From: Mugil cephalus
Lineage: Eukaryota; Chordata; Actinopteri; Mugiliformes; Mugilidae
DNA: 64,000 nt
Direction: 5' to 3'
Assembly: GCF_022458985.1 (NCBI RefSeq)
Contig: NC_061790.1
Span: 2,591,001-2,655,000, forward strand
Both the position numbers and the translations under genes were made by a program. Shown piece by piece: positions 12,301-26,200 of this stretch; position 1 is the stretch's first letter, and each line of letters begins with the position of its first letter. The notes beneath the pieces are model-generated. The model ran no database searches and was not told the origin of the DNA. It saw nothing but the letters and a program-made list of their open reading frames with translations.

Positions 12301-15300
12301 CCGCTAGGAAAAAGAAAAATGTGTGTAAGATACTTAGTTATACATAGGAAAGACGATAACATGAATGGAAAAGCGTTGAGCTGAATAAGATGGAGTTGTA
12401 CCTTCGACTGTTTTCAATGTCACATTAACAGAAGCTGCTGCTTTTTAAAACAAGGTTGCCTTTTAACATGGCCAGTGAAGTGCACGATGTATCAAGCCAT
12501 TCGAGGGCTTTGAAGGCCGTTCCAGTTTGAGGATGCTGTTGCTAGGCGACGCGCGGTAAAAGAAAAAATGAAGATGTGAGTGATTGTGTGGTCATAGGAC
12601 CTCAATGTTAAAGAAAGGAAGAGGATTCAGACTGATCTGCATATTTAACTTCTTTATTTAGATATATGCCATTTCCTGCATCTTCTTCTTAGTCAACGAG
12701 ATCATTGACGTGTGATAATAATAATAATGCACTGGTTTTATACAGTGCTTCATCATAGACATTTAAAGACGTTCAAGTTTATTTATTTAAGCAGAGACAA
12801 CGTCCATCAATGAACATTCCTTTCAAGAAAAGAAGAAAAACGAAACGTCGATGCACCCAGTTCAAGCCAAGGCCTGATTTACATCCCTACTCTCCCTTCC
12901 AGATGTTAATACAGTGAACAGAAAACTATGCAACAACCGTATGAAATACAATAAAAGACATCATCACCTTAGAGGCATCTCCAGTTTCATGTGAAGTCAG
13001 TACAGCTGTAGATCTGAAGACTAAAAGTAAAGACGTTAACGCAGGTTAAACATTTGAACAAACATTTCAATAATCACTAAGCATCTATGGTTTAAGTGTT
13101 TGTTTCTCCAGGTCATGGTGATCCAAAAGGTGTTTGGAGAAAGGGAACTGGACTGGTAGAAATGTCTTAAAGAGATTTAATCTGCCATCAGTTTACAAAA
13201 CAGCCTTGCCTTTTGGGTATGGAATAAATTTTGTTGATGATTTGTGGTAAATTAATGCAAATTAGGGAACTGGTTGTCCAGCTTTCTGTTCCTATCCCAT
13301 CTACAGCACTGAAATTCACTCAGTCATGCATGAAACTATATATTAGTCCTCTTTGCCTCCTGTCTTTCCTTCTTCTTCCTCTTCTTTCTGTCTTCTCGTC
13401 CGTTTGGAGTGTTGAGCTGTATCGTTTCCATCTCTCTGCAGGTGATCCAGGCCGTGTTTTTCGGGCTGTGCGTCCTCATCGACGTGTCCAGTCTGCTGAC
13501 GAAGGGCGGCGACAGCAGGGAGCAGGAGCGCCAGCTGAGGAAGCTGATCGGCCTGAGGGACTGGATGATGGCCGTCCTGGCCTTCCCCGTCGGAGCGGTG
13601 AGGGGGGGGCAGGATTTACTGTGTGATCAACTCTTTGTCAGCTCTTCTGTTGCCTTCGCTCGCTCTTATACCTGAAAGAAAACCACTAATCTTGGAGATT
13701 TTTTTCTGTCAGTGGTTGTTTATAAAAGCAACCGTAAAGGATATTGATGCATTAGAGTGTTTGCCCTAGGGTTACGGCTTTACAGGGGCGGTGGCATGAC
13801 ATGCCGCTGTGTGCATAAGATAAATAACATAAGGCTGTTTGGTTTGTTTAATCAACGAAGAAGGTTTAGACTTGTTCTACAGGAAATGTAACCTTAAATG
13901 ACTTCTGTTGTGATCTCCACAGAAAGTAAAATTAACTGTCAATTTGGGGGACGCCCACTTAATGTAAAGACTGGGGAAACGCTGCATTATTTCAGGGTTG
14001 TGTGCTTAAGGCTTTCTAATACAGGGTTTAGGCTTCTGCGTCAGTTTCAGATTGTTTCGATAAAGATGTCGTAAACTGAGGAGGTTCAGAGACAAACATT
14101 TGTACGACTCGTCTTCGGTGAAATTTCGGCGAAAGTTTCAGTCGCTGTTGTTGAAACAAAAATGAACAAAAACAAAAAGACGCAGTGCCATCTAGTGTTT
14201 GGGTGGAGCAAGCCACTATAAATAGCTGGCACCGCTGCAGACGACATGTAGACGACATGTAGACGACATGTAGACGTACTCCGTCTGTGTCCAGCTGGAC
14301 TTTAAGATACTGTTGGACAAAGAGTGAAAAAATTGGGAATTGGAAACAAGTCCAGTTTTCTGTTGGACAACAATGCTGATATTTTAAATACTACCGTATT
14401 AGCATGCTAGCATTGGTTATCTTCTCATGAATTATGGATTTTTGCTAAAAGATGCCAGAGGTTCAGCTTCTGGAGACCAAAGATTCTCATGACTTTTGTT
14501 TTCCGTTGAATAAAGAGCCTTATGCCTTATTACTAATGTAGCTTTTCTTTTGCACATATTAGCCCCAATTACTTTATCAATTAAATAAAAACGAAAACAT
14601 ATCTGGATGCAGCCTTCAGCTGTACATATCAGTAGAATCTCGCTGTGAATGAGGAGGAAACCGTGCGGATTCCTCGTCTGTTGCTCCAGACGTTGACCTC
14701 CGCCTGATCCTCGGGCCGTCCTCACATCGCACACATGCGTACCCGCTCTTTTATTCGAATTGGCTCGGTGCCCTGCAGCTGCCACGCCGGAGAGCGTCCT
14801 GCGATCGCATGCACATGAATATGCGCTCTATACGCCTGCAGAAACTAATCAGACACAGTTGATCTCCAACTGCCTGGAGCCTCAACCCGAGCGGCGGTCA
14901 GGTTGCTTGCAGTATGTGAGGCAACGAAACATATCCCCTCCTCTCTCTCGGCCTATAGAAGCCGTCTGCTGGCATGATGCCGCGTGTGTGAGCTGGGCAC
15001 ACAGTTCAGTTTACACACAGTACAATAGATATGATTATCACCACGGCTAACGGCTGAAACCCAGCCTGACTGATGTGGGGGGGGGGGGCGGCGACGGTTG
15101 TGTTTGCCTGCAGACAGTATGCATGCAGCCATACATGCAAGAGTGTGCAGGTGCATGCGTTAGAGGCCAAACACGTGGGAGTTTCCGTATGAATGTACGT
15201 GTCAGGCAGGATTAAAGTGTCTTTTCTGTGTATTTGTGTGTTTGAAACAGCCTGTTTGAAAGTAGAGAACACACCGGTCAGGATACACTAGTCGGGAGGT

Positions 15301-18300
15301 GGGGGTTGGTTCAGATCCCTCCAACTGGAACCCAGATGACGGGCAGGTAATTCCACCCCCGTCCTGCGGAACGTGCCCTGGCCTCGATCCAAAGCGCTGG
15401 AGATACTTCAGCAAGTGTTTGTTAACTTATGGTGCGTTCAGGACTCGTACGACACAATGCGAGGGGAAGGGGGGGGTAAACCATCTGGACGTTCTGGGTG
15501 TGCAGACGATATCCAGCTGTCTGCCTCCGATGGAGTAGTCAGACTATCAGAATGAGTCTGGTAACACTCCATTTAGATTTTATTATGAGGCGTGTTTCAG
15601 CTGATAAAGAGAAAGAAATACCTTTGCACTCAACTCCAGATGCCAGGTACGACCACTGTTACGCTTCTGACCCCGCCCCCAAATGATCTGATTGGATCAG
15701 CAGAGTAGAATCCGTTCCCAATGGAGGGAGTCCAGAACAACTTTCCCCAACGTGAAAATGTGTGGGTTCGTGGTCTGGTTTCAACGCTGCTACGACTCGG
15801 CACAAATTGTAAATTCTGGCAAGATATTTTCATTCAATGTCAACGTTGAGCATCCTAACAGGATAAAGCGCTAACATTTTAAGCTAAATATTTGAATGTA
15901 ACTAGCTTGGAAGATGCACTTTCCTGCCCACAAATCTTTTCCATGGAAAGTTGGTAGGATGGTTCCATGACTTCATGCCAACTTTACGGAGTCTTTATGT
16001 GGTGATGGACAGAAGATTAACAGCGATATAGTCACATGAGAGACGTAGAGTTGAATCTGTTTGCAATAAAATGTCTGTGATAGGAGGCTTGAGGACTGTC
16101 CTATTGAATGGCGAGGTTTGTTCTTCTCTACTTCCCATCAGTATTTTAGTAGAGAAGAAGCTACTTGGATTAAATGTCTTCAAGAAATTCTACCTGTTGG
16201 CTTTTGACAAAAATGCTAATATTTTAAACATTAGCGTATTAGCATGCTAACATTGGCTATCTTCTCATGAATTAGGGATTTTAGCTTAAAGATGCCAGAA
16301 GTTCAGCTTCTGGAGGCCATAACTGTGATTCTGGCGACTTAGTGTTAGATTTGTGCTCGTTTGCTGCTACTGTGTGGTGGCAAAACACATTTGGCTGCAT
16401 TTTTAAAATCAAATAATAATTCGCCCGCGGTGACAGCAACAAATATTAGACGAATATAAAGGCAATTTGTGGAGACCCTAATGCCGTAGCCTGATGTCCA
16501 CCTCCCAAGAAATGTAACTATGTGCTGTGATTGGTCCTCTCGGTCGTAGCGTGTTTCCTCTTTCCAGCTGCTTCTCCGTCTCCACAGTTTCCGAGTCGAT
16601 TGTTTTGGATCAATAAAGATGGGACACATCGAGGTTAAAGGTTAACTGAGGAGGTTCAGAGATGCAAACATCATCTTCTGTGGAATTTTGGCAAAAGTTT
16701 CAGTCGCCGTAGTTGAAGGTGAAGCAGGAAGTAGATACAAAATTAACCTGACTGACAAAAAAAAGACACACAACATCAACTAGTGTTTGTTACATTGTCG
16801 TAGGCTACATACGTGTCGAGGTCCCGCAGTAAAATGAGTCTGTCAGGAGACGCCTGATATCAAGGCTGATGTGCAACATTTTTATTCCAGAGTTTTTTCT
16901 GTCAGTGCTTCTCTGTCCTGGTTGGTAACTCAGAGTTTTCTTTCCTCTCTCCTTCTCTTTCTCCAGTTTGTGGTGTTTACATTCTGGAGTCTCTACCTGT
17001 ACGACAGAGAACTGGTCTACCCCAGACTACTGGACAACTTCATCCCTCAGTGGCTCAACCACGGCATGGTGAGTTGGATTTTCTCGAGGGGGCAAAACGT
17101 GTAAAGTGGACTTATGCATCACAACGATTCAGTCAGGAAAGAAGATTTTATTTGACAGCGAGGATATGATTTGCTGCTTGAGATCGTGGCAAAAGCAAAA
17201 TGTGATTGGTCGAACGGTAAACTCCCACAATCAGCTGATTACAGACAGACAGCGGTAGATATTAATACGTTTATAACCGTCATCGACACTAAAGTGAAGA
17301 TAACTTGTTCTTGTCTATAAAACCGTCTGGCTGAACTCCAACAGACAACATTCACGTATCCACTACGTTTGACACTGCAGGGTGCAATACTGCCCCCTGA
17401 AGGGCGAAACCATTTACTGCTGTTGCACTTCAGACTCTGCTTGCTTTTCAAAGAGCCTCTGCTGCTTTAAACACCTCCAAGCCTCCCAACGGCTTCAAAG
17501 ATTTGAAATGTCTGCACGTTTTTTTTGTTTTTTTTTACCCTTTACATGCAGCTTTAACAGACTGGGTCACCAACTCGTATATTCCTCTCTGCCACGGCTC
17601 AAGCTCACCCCTAATGGGAGGCTGGAGGATATTTCCATGGAGAGGAACCCCTCCACCAGGGAAACCTCACCCAGGCTGCTTTGAATTAAGTGGCACTTAA
17701 GTGATTTATCGATTGCGGATCTTCATATTAGAGTTCTGCATGGCCGGGTATGTAAACATTGTCCTTCTTGGATCATTACTCATGTCAGCGGATCACAAGC
17801 GCCACAAAGTGCTCGATAAATCTTATCTTGCAGCCGACGGCGGTGAAACCTCTGAATTTGAATAGTGGCGGGCCGGGCTTTGATTTGCCATCTAGAGGAA
17901 GCAGGTTTTATCTAATGTTTAGACAACGAGCCACAGATCTGCGCGGCGCGCCTCCCTGCCTGATAATTCTGACAGCTGTGTTTGAATCGCGTGAGATAGT
18001 CGGAAGATTTTTTTTTTCCAGCGCCCCGTCTGCAACATGCAAAACCCTCCTCATGAAACTTCCTCTTGCCAGGGTGAGATCCACACAGAGCAGCATGAGG
18101 CAGGGGGAAGGATGGATTTAGGGATGGATGGAGGTATGGATGATGGGATGGAGGGAGGGAGGGGGGATGGATGAAGGGAGGGAGGGAGGGAGGGCGCTTG
18201 TTTCGGTCCAGAGAGACAAAGGCGGCATGTGTGTCCGTTTCTTGGTGTCTCTTCTCATTCTCCAGGAGGTGATGTAATAGAGTGGTTGCTATGGCGCCGT

Positions 18301-18385
18301 CGCCAAGCACCAAAACAACCGCAGCAGCACCAACAAAAAAAGGAAAACGTGAGGAGATCAGTGCGTGTGTGTGTGTGTGTGGTGT

Positions 18386-18425
<40 letters not shown>

Positions 18426-20181
18426 GAGGGAGGGAGGGAGGGAGGAAGGGAGGGAGGGTGAGTCCAGCCTGGTTGTAAATATTTTGTAGTATTCCATGGT
18501 ATCGCTGCTGTTTGTTTATCTTCGGTTCCACGGCAACCACGACGGCGTTCCCATCGGAGGAGGAGGAGGAGGAGGAGGAGGAGGAGGAGGAGGAGGAGGG
18601 AGGGGTCGTTTTTTTTTTGTTTTGTTTTTTTATTAAAGTGTCCAAAGCTTGTAGATCAAACTGAAACAAGAGAGAACATCAGCTGTTATAATCCAATCCA
18701 GCTCGGCTCGTTGCCACGGCGCTGCACCTGTAGCCGGTTGCTACGGGCGACGGAAAGCTAGCGGTTAGCACGTGCCTTACACTGTAACCGTCACTTCCCA
18801 GGTGACCACAGGTTGTGCAGGTTGGTCGGCTTCTGTAACCGTGGTAACCTGCCAATCGAGTTTTGCCCGCCGCATTGCATTGTGGGATATGCATGCACGG
18901 AAGTAGTATGCACTGTTCACTATGTGTTTTAACATTTTGACAGATGCAAAAATGGCCACTGCTTGACTTTGGATGACGCCAGTTGACAAATATCAGTTTA
19001 CTCCTTTAAATTAAATTCTAGTAAACGAATAAAAGACATGTAGACGAAGAAAGAGTCTTCATCTCGTCTGTAATATGACATGCTGCATATGCTCTCACTG
19101 CCGTGGGGGGCCACGCTCCACGTGGTAAAAACATGGTGAAATGTGGTTTATCAGATCAATTTAAGGTCAATTAGCTCAACAATGATCCATATGAACTAGT
19201 CTGGATTTGGAAAAGTGGATTAGCCTCAGTTTCAGTTACTTTAAGTTAGTTTTAGTTTATTTCACTTATGATAAATGTAGCTAAATAAAAGATGCTAACG
19301 CTAACATACAACACTGTAGCGTTAAAAGGATGAAGTCCAGTTAAAGTTGGAACTGAAATAGTTACTGTCGGCAAAAACAACACCATCCACAAACGTATCT
19401 GACCCTCCAGGACGTCACTTAAGAAGTAACTTCAAGTTTAACTTCATCAATGAATATTACAGCATAAATTAATATTACCTGACACTAAATGAACCACAAA
19501 CCCAGGTTTCTGTGTCTGGATTCCAGTTGTTTCCTCTAATGCAGATGCTATTAAATCCTATGATTCAAACTAATGCTGCTAATCTCCATGATCAGCTGTC
19601 ACTTTTGGCCGTAACCATGGAGACCTGAGCTGGATGTGACGTCACGTTCATCCCGTCTATAGTCACTTCATTCTGTTCTGTTTTCATCAGGCTGTGATAC
19701 TACGAGTAATTTCAGCTTCGTTTTAAGTCATTTTTTTTTTTGTGAATATATATTAGATGAATGATTTCATTTAATCATTTAATATATGCACCAATCGTGT
19801 GTTTGCTGAAAGACACTAAACACGTCTAATCTGAGCTGCAGCGCTGAGGAGTGTTGTGACCTCTCCTACTGCTTTTCTTCCTTTTTCTCTTGCTTTCCCC
19901 ATTAGAAATTACACGATTCAGGGGTGGGGTCCTGCTGTTACTAAGAGAGCAATCAAAACAAAATACACAGATTTTCTATTTTTTTTTTTTAGTTTTATTT
20001 AGTTTTATCCTCAAGTGAGCTTTTGTCCTACTTCCACGTTAGCTCAGCCTCTTCTGAGCGACCGCTAACACAAAGCAAAGTCCTCGCCGGGCTAGAAAAA
20101 CCTGCAGCAGGTCTAATGGTGTGTGTGTGTGTGTGGGTGTGTGTGTACTTTCTGTTACCCTTGCAGTTCAAAAAGGCAAAG

Positions 20182-20225
<44 letters not shown>

Positions 20226-23200
20226 CATGGGTTCTCCTAGCAACAGAGGATTATAGTCTCACACTGGGTCTGACGCCATTGACCTGTGACACACACACAC
20301 ACACACACACACAGTCTTGTCTCTGGTTGTTAATGCTCCGCTGGCCACTGGGATCAGCTGTTTGTTCACATCTGGTGAATCATTGTCAGCTTTGGGAACA
20401 TTCACACTCACACATTCGCACTTACAGACGAACCCGGGATCAGCGTCGATGCTTAACCTTCCTCTCTGGTGTCCTCAGCCTGCGTTTGTTATCGCTCTTT
20501 TTCTTTTTTTCTTTTTGTAACATCTCCCGTTATTTTTACCTCCGAGGTGTTCGGTGACGTGTTCCCAGACAGAAGCAGCTGAGTGATGATTGTCGATCTT
20601 CCAGAGAGCACGTAGTAAACAATCAGGATACTTTATTAATCCTTACAGATAAATACTTTTGTTGCTTTTGCTCCAATAAATGACAGAGTCAAATACAAAT
20701 AGGATATATGTATGTATGTGTATATAAAGAATAAAAATTAAGATGTAAGATGCCGAATAGTGATCACAGTATAACAGAGGTAAATAGTTACAAATAAATT
20801 CTAAAGTTATGTTATGTTATGTGATCAATTTATGGGTTTTAGTTTTTTTTTTCCAAGCAAACATGTGTTATTACAGGGCTGGATGGTATGACCAAAGATT
20901 TATAAATGAGTATTTTTCAAAATTCTGACAGTATATTACGGTATTTTTGTTTTTCATGCATAATCACGTGTTCACAACATTTTCTACTGGTTGAGAGGAA
21001 TTAATGCAGTAGATTGACTAAGGATGGACTGTTTTACTGTCATGATGAGTAAATATTGGAGAATAATCCCACACTAGTAGTAAAACAGGATACATGACCC
21101 CGTGTTAGCACCTGCTCATGTGGAAATTTACATCTCGGAGATAAAAAAAATAAAAAAAAATTAAATGTTATCAAGATGAAATGAAGAAACGGGGACAATT
21201 ATGGTTGCATTTATTTTGACATATTTATTCATATTTAAACATATTCAAACTGCTGTGTCTGTGATGTCAGTTACCAGCTACCGTAATAACTATAGTCTGC
21301 GCGCAACATTTTGCTTTTCTCATTCATAAAAAGCTAAAAGTGGGGACACGGGGCATCCAAAAACAAAACCCCCAAACAACTGTCATTTTTCCATCTTCAC
21401 CACGTCTACACTGACGTGCTACATTAAAAATGGTTCGGTCTGAAACAGTGTCTCGCGGCGCATCGTTTCCTAATGAATCAAACACACCGGTGTCCCCCTA
21501 TTAAATATTCATATCATACCGGAAAAAGATACCGGTGTTACGGTATACGACCCACCTCCACATTATCGCTATTGCACTTTTTTATGATCCAGAAAAAAGA
21601 AATACCTCAACAAACTCGTCTCCATGTTGCTCAGATAAGATAAGACTTTATTGATCCCCCGTTTGGGAAATTCAAATGCTACAGCAGCACAAGTCAAGAA
21701 AACCAGTGACCAAGACAAATGAAATAGGACAGAGAGAACAGACGACAAAAAAAACACTATACAAGAACAAAGTTGTTCATAACGCTGCATCTATCAGTGT
21801 ATGGTTACACAGAGTGGTGTGCATCACCGCACAAAGCTCCGCCCCCAGTCGATCAGATTTCCACAGCAGATATTTGCAGGAACATAATCAAAATCCCAAC
21901 TTCTTGACTTTTCAGTCGGTGCCAGACATTACATCCACAAAGCTGCAGCAAACTTTCACAGTAAAAGCTCATATTTTCCAACATATTCTCTAACTTCAGT
22001 TAGCTTGCACGTATTAGCCACATATAGCTCCGAAATTTTGATTGACACCTCACTGTTTACCTTGTCTACGGCCGGTCTGGTCCTATCATTAGAAAAAAAA
22101 AATGTAAAATGCAAATGTTTTCTGTAGTATTATTGTCAAATTTGAATTTTCTGTAGTTTTGTTTTCCCGTCCACAACCACCAAGCTACAGTCATTTTGAA
22201 GGCAAATATTACTGAGGAAAAAAGGAGGACGTAAAATTCTTCCTTTTCTGTGTCTTTAAACTCCGATTACTCAGTGCCAGTAGCTTTTAGACAGATTCAG
22301 AGTGGTCTCTTTTAAAAGACAGCTTTAAATTTACTTTGGCCTTTTTATGCATTTAATTCTGTATTCAGACTGAATGTGAATTGCAGTTAGGAAACACAAG
22401 TCTACATCTAATAGGCCTGTATAGATATTTGGATGAAATTAAATGAATTACTGCTGCATTGGGCTGTATTCACTGAAACAATCAAATATGCCTGAATCGC
22501 CTTCAGAATGAGAGAATAACTTCAGGAAATCCAGATATAAATGTGAAATATGTTTAAAATAAACTACGAAATCATTTGAGCAGAAGCTCCCCCTCGACCA
22601 AACACTTGGATTTACTGCAGGTTTACATGAGTCCAAAGTCAGACACAATTTAACTGAGTGTGTTCGTGATCGACGCTGGGACTGGATTGTCCTTGTGTGA
22701 CATGATAAGCTCCTTATGTCAGACGACTGTTGAGGAAAAAAAAAAAAAAATGCCGACAGCAGACTTTTCATTTGATTTTTTCCGGGTTCAAGTGGAGTTC
22801 GGTTTATCGCTGTAGCTCTGCATCAGCTGCTGCACTTTGACCGGAGAACTCACTGGTGGATTCCACACCAGTTTATTTTTAATTCTGTTTGGCGTACAGA
22901 TGTTTCCAGAGATGTTAAAAGTGTCTGACCCGATAGAATATTTCATTCTGACAGGAAAGTGAGGCCTTCAAAAGTTTTTTTTTTAACTTGGGTAAAGGTA
23001 ACATGAAGTGGACGTGATGGTTTGTATCAAAGATTAATAAACAGGTTATTAATATCAAAGACCTGTGCACATCTGGGCTGAGGTTGAATGAAGTAGAAGA
23101 ATCGATGGTAATCATCAATCCATGGTTTGTTGGAAAAGTTTGAACGTTTATTGCTTTGAAATGGAACTTATGATCTTGCGGTTTTGACAGGTGACGTCTT

Positions 23201-26200
23201 GACTTTGTGTTCAAATCGCTATTTGTAACCATGAGATGAGAACACCTTTGTTAGCCAACACTTAGCATTTATAAGCCATTGAGCAAAAGACTAGAATAAA
23301 AATAAAATAAAGTGAAACTTCATAGAAAATGAATTGAACGTGCATCAGCATTATATCGACTACATGAAACAACAGAAAAAAGTTTATGTGACGTGAACTT
23401 TAGTGTTTTAGTTTGGCCCAAGTCCACTAACATGGAGGGGGTGGAGCTTATGACCCATACTGCAGCCAGCCACCAGGGGGAGCTCTACTTGCTTTAGCTT
23501 CTCTGTCCTAGAGGCTAACGGTTTAGTAAGCTAGTGTAATAACAGAAATGTGCTGTAGCTTGTAGAACCAACGTACAAACATACGGCCAAAACCAACCCA
23601 CCACAGGTTCAACCTGGCTCCTCTGAAAATGACATAGAAGAAGACATTTATTGCAAATTTTCAATAAAAATTAACTCATTCATTCATTCATTTTCCTTAA
23701 CCACTTGTCCTCTAGAGGGTCGTGGAGGGGGCGGAGCCTGTCTCAGCCGTCAATGGGTCAATGTTTGGGGTAAAAAAGTAACCGACAGAGATAATGTGTG
23801 CACATTTACATGAGGTTCTTATTTGCACTAATATAAAGGTAAAATAATAATAATAATGATATTAACCAGGTTTGTCTCATTGAGATATAAAATCACTGAG
23901 ACCTAGATTTACAGATTTTATTGTCCTTGTGTTACTGGTCCGGCTCCCTTCAGATCAGATTGGGCTGTGAATTAGAATGAACTGAACTATAATGAACTGC
24001 CTCTACGGGTGACCTGGGTGTAATCTGAGCCGGGTAAACATTAACCTTAATATCTGGCCTGGTACTTATGTAATAACCTCTTTAATCACTTCTTACATCA
24101 TCGGTGGACGAATCATAAATTGAAACCACTTTTGACCACATATCCCATGAGCCTTAGCTGCAAGAACAAGCTGGAAGTCCTTTCCTTTCATATCCAACTG
24201 CTGCTGCTGTTAACGCTTTGCTCAAGAGCCTCTCAGCAGCAGCATGTAGAGGTGGAGATGAGGAATGTTGTTTAGCTAATTGTTTTCAGTTGCTTCGGAA
24301 GAATCCATCCTACGCTGCATCTTCTCTTCCCGATGCACCAATTTAAAAGCTGTTTGTCGACACTGGGAGGTGGTTGACCTCGTGAAAGCGCCCTCGGCCA
24401 TGTGACTGCCTCCACCCCTGCACCGCCCCCCCGCCCCCAGCTGCGTATCCCTTGTGTCAAATGGTTTGTCCCATTTTTAGCCCCAGACCACAGGATCGAA
24501 CCACCGAAGAGGGGGGATTTTCCGCGGAGGCCGAGAGCTGGCTGCCCGAGTGAAACCACAAACCTCTGTGGTGGGGGTGGGCTGGTGGTGGTGGTGGAGG
24601 GGGGGGTGAGATGGACAGAGAGCGAGAGGGATGGAGGGTAACAAAGGGAGAGACCTAGAAACTAAAATAGAGAGAGGGGGACAGCGGGAATAAAGGGAGC
24701 ATTATTTACGAGCAGCGAGGCCTCTGAGGAGAGACTAAACTTAAACATGACCAGGAGGAAGGAATTCCACTGAGGCACTCTGGGTAAAAGTGCAGAGTCA
24801 GGAGGTTTGTGTGTTTGTGTGTGCGTGTGTGTGTGTACGGTATAATGATGGGAGGGAAACCTAGAATTTAAGACCCCGGGAGATGTTGTTACTCTTGTTG
24901 GTTTGCTTGGTATCTTCGGGCCGATCTTTTTCAAATCTGCCAAGAAAATCCCTAAAAAGAATTTACTGGTCGGAGTCAGACTGTGACCTTTAGAAAATAC
25001 TCTCAGGGTCAGGAATGTGATGTCGCTCTGGAATCTACTTTAAACATGTTTGGGAGACTGTGCTTTAGTTAACCCTGATCTTCTGTAGTTCTTTATTTCA
25101 CGCCATAAACCAAAAACACGTCCCTGTAGCGTCTGGTTTTTAACAGTGGAATCCATTAAAGAAGAAGAAGAGGAGACCGTCTGGTGTAATGTGCATGTTT
25201 GGTGACGTGGTGCTAGTTGGTCATCGTTCAACAATACCAACAATAAAATGACCAAACAGAATCCATGGAGTCCACTGAACGTTTAAAAGAAGAGAAACGT
25301 CCATGGCAGCGTTGGAGGAGCAGAATCTCCGGAGCAGAGAACACATGGCTCCTCTCTCCACCACATTAACTCTGACATGAAAGAACGATTTATTGGACTG
25401 AATCCAGTCGACTCTAGAAAAGACTTGAGGAAGCTACGGGGGACCAACCCCAGGACGTTCAACATCTGGAGCGACTGATACCGAATAGTAAACCATTGGC
25501 AACTTTGTCCAACCACCATTAAAACAGAAGAAGAAGAAGACATTTTTACACTTTTTGGTTTATGGCAGATCTAAAATAAATAACTACAAAAGATCCAACT
25601 GATATGGATCCGGTCATTTAAAAAAAAAATGCCTGGACTGACCCTGATATATTCACAGGAAGGTGTACGCCATGTCGAGCCATAGCTGATGCAACACAAG
25701 AGATTTCTATTACACACTAGGTGGTGTATACACATACTCTGATCATGCATAACATTATGACCACCCTCCTAATACCACTTCCACATCTAAAAAGTTGACC
25801 CGCCCTAACACTGAATTGTCACAGGATGGTTTAAATGCTATTTACTTCTCCTGTCAGTGGTCATAATGTTGTGGCTGTTTGGTGTTAAGACATATTTTCC
25901 AATTAGGTCGACACTGCATTCATTCATCCCTTCATTATCTGTTATTATGTACTGGTAAATCCACTAAAGGACTAATTAATTCATCTGTTGGTTCTTGTCA
26001 CAGGTTTTCACTCAGACCAAAATAACTATTAATCCCAAACTCTTAGCGTCAGCCTTTCTCCTCTAACCCACCTGATAACAAACCTGAGTGGAAACACACA
26101 GAAATAAATGAAGCACGCACACACTGATCCACAGCTGTGATCCTGAGAGTGCAAATGAGGTAAGAGGTTTCAACTCTGCTGAGACAATTACGCCTCGTGT

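Larger units (their letters stand above)
7622..13441 (+). other. aig1: AIG1 intron 1
   Basis: 5.8 kb intron, GTGAGC...CTGCAG. It holds nested element ends and an L2-type tail (7936-8578), an AC microsatellite (9330-9390) and an hAT-like MITE (11395-11680). Apart from these I see nothing coding. Confidence 0.85.
13598..16966 (+). other. aig1: AIG1 intron 2
   Basis: 3.4 kb, GTGAGG...CTCCAG. Carries two copies each of repeat families B and C, a small minisatellite at 14239-14275 and a G run near 15077-15087. No coding sequence is visible. Confidence 0.85.

Noticed and set aside
18229..18669. Frames with poly-His/Thr, Cys/Val and poly-Ser
   Set aside because: Translations of GT, GGGA and GGA microsatellites.
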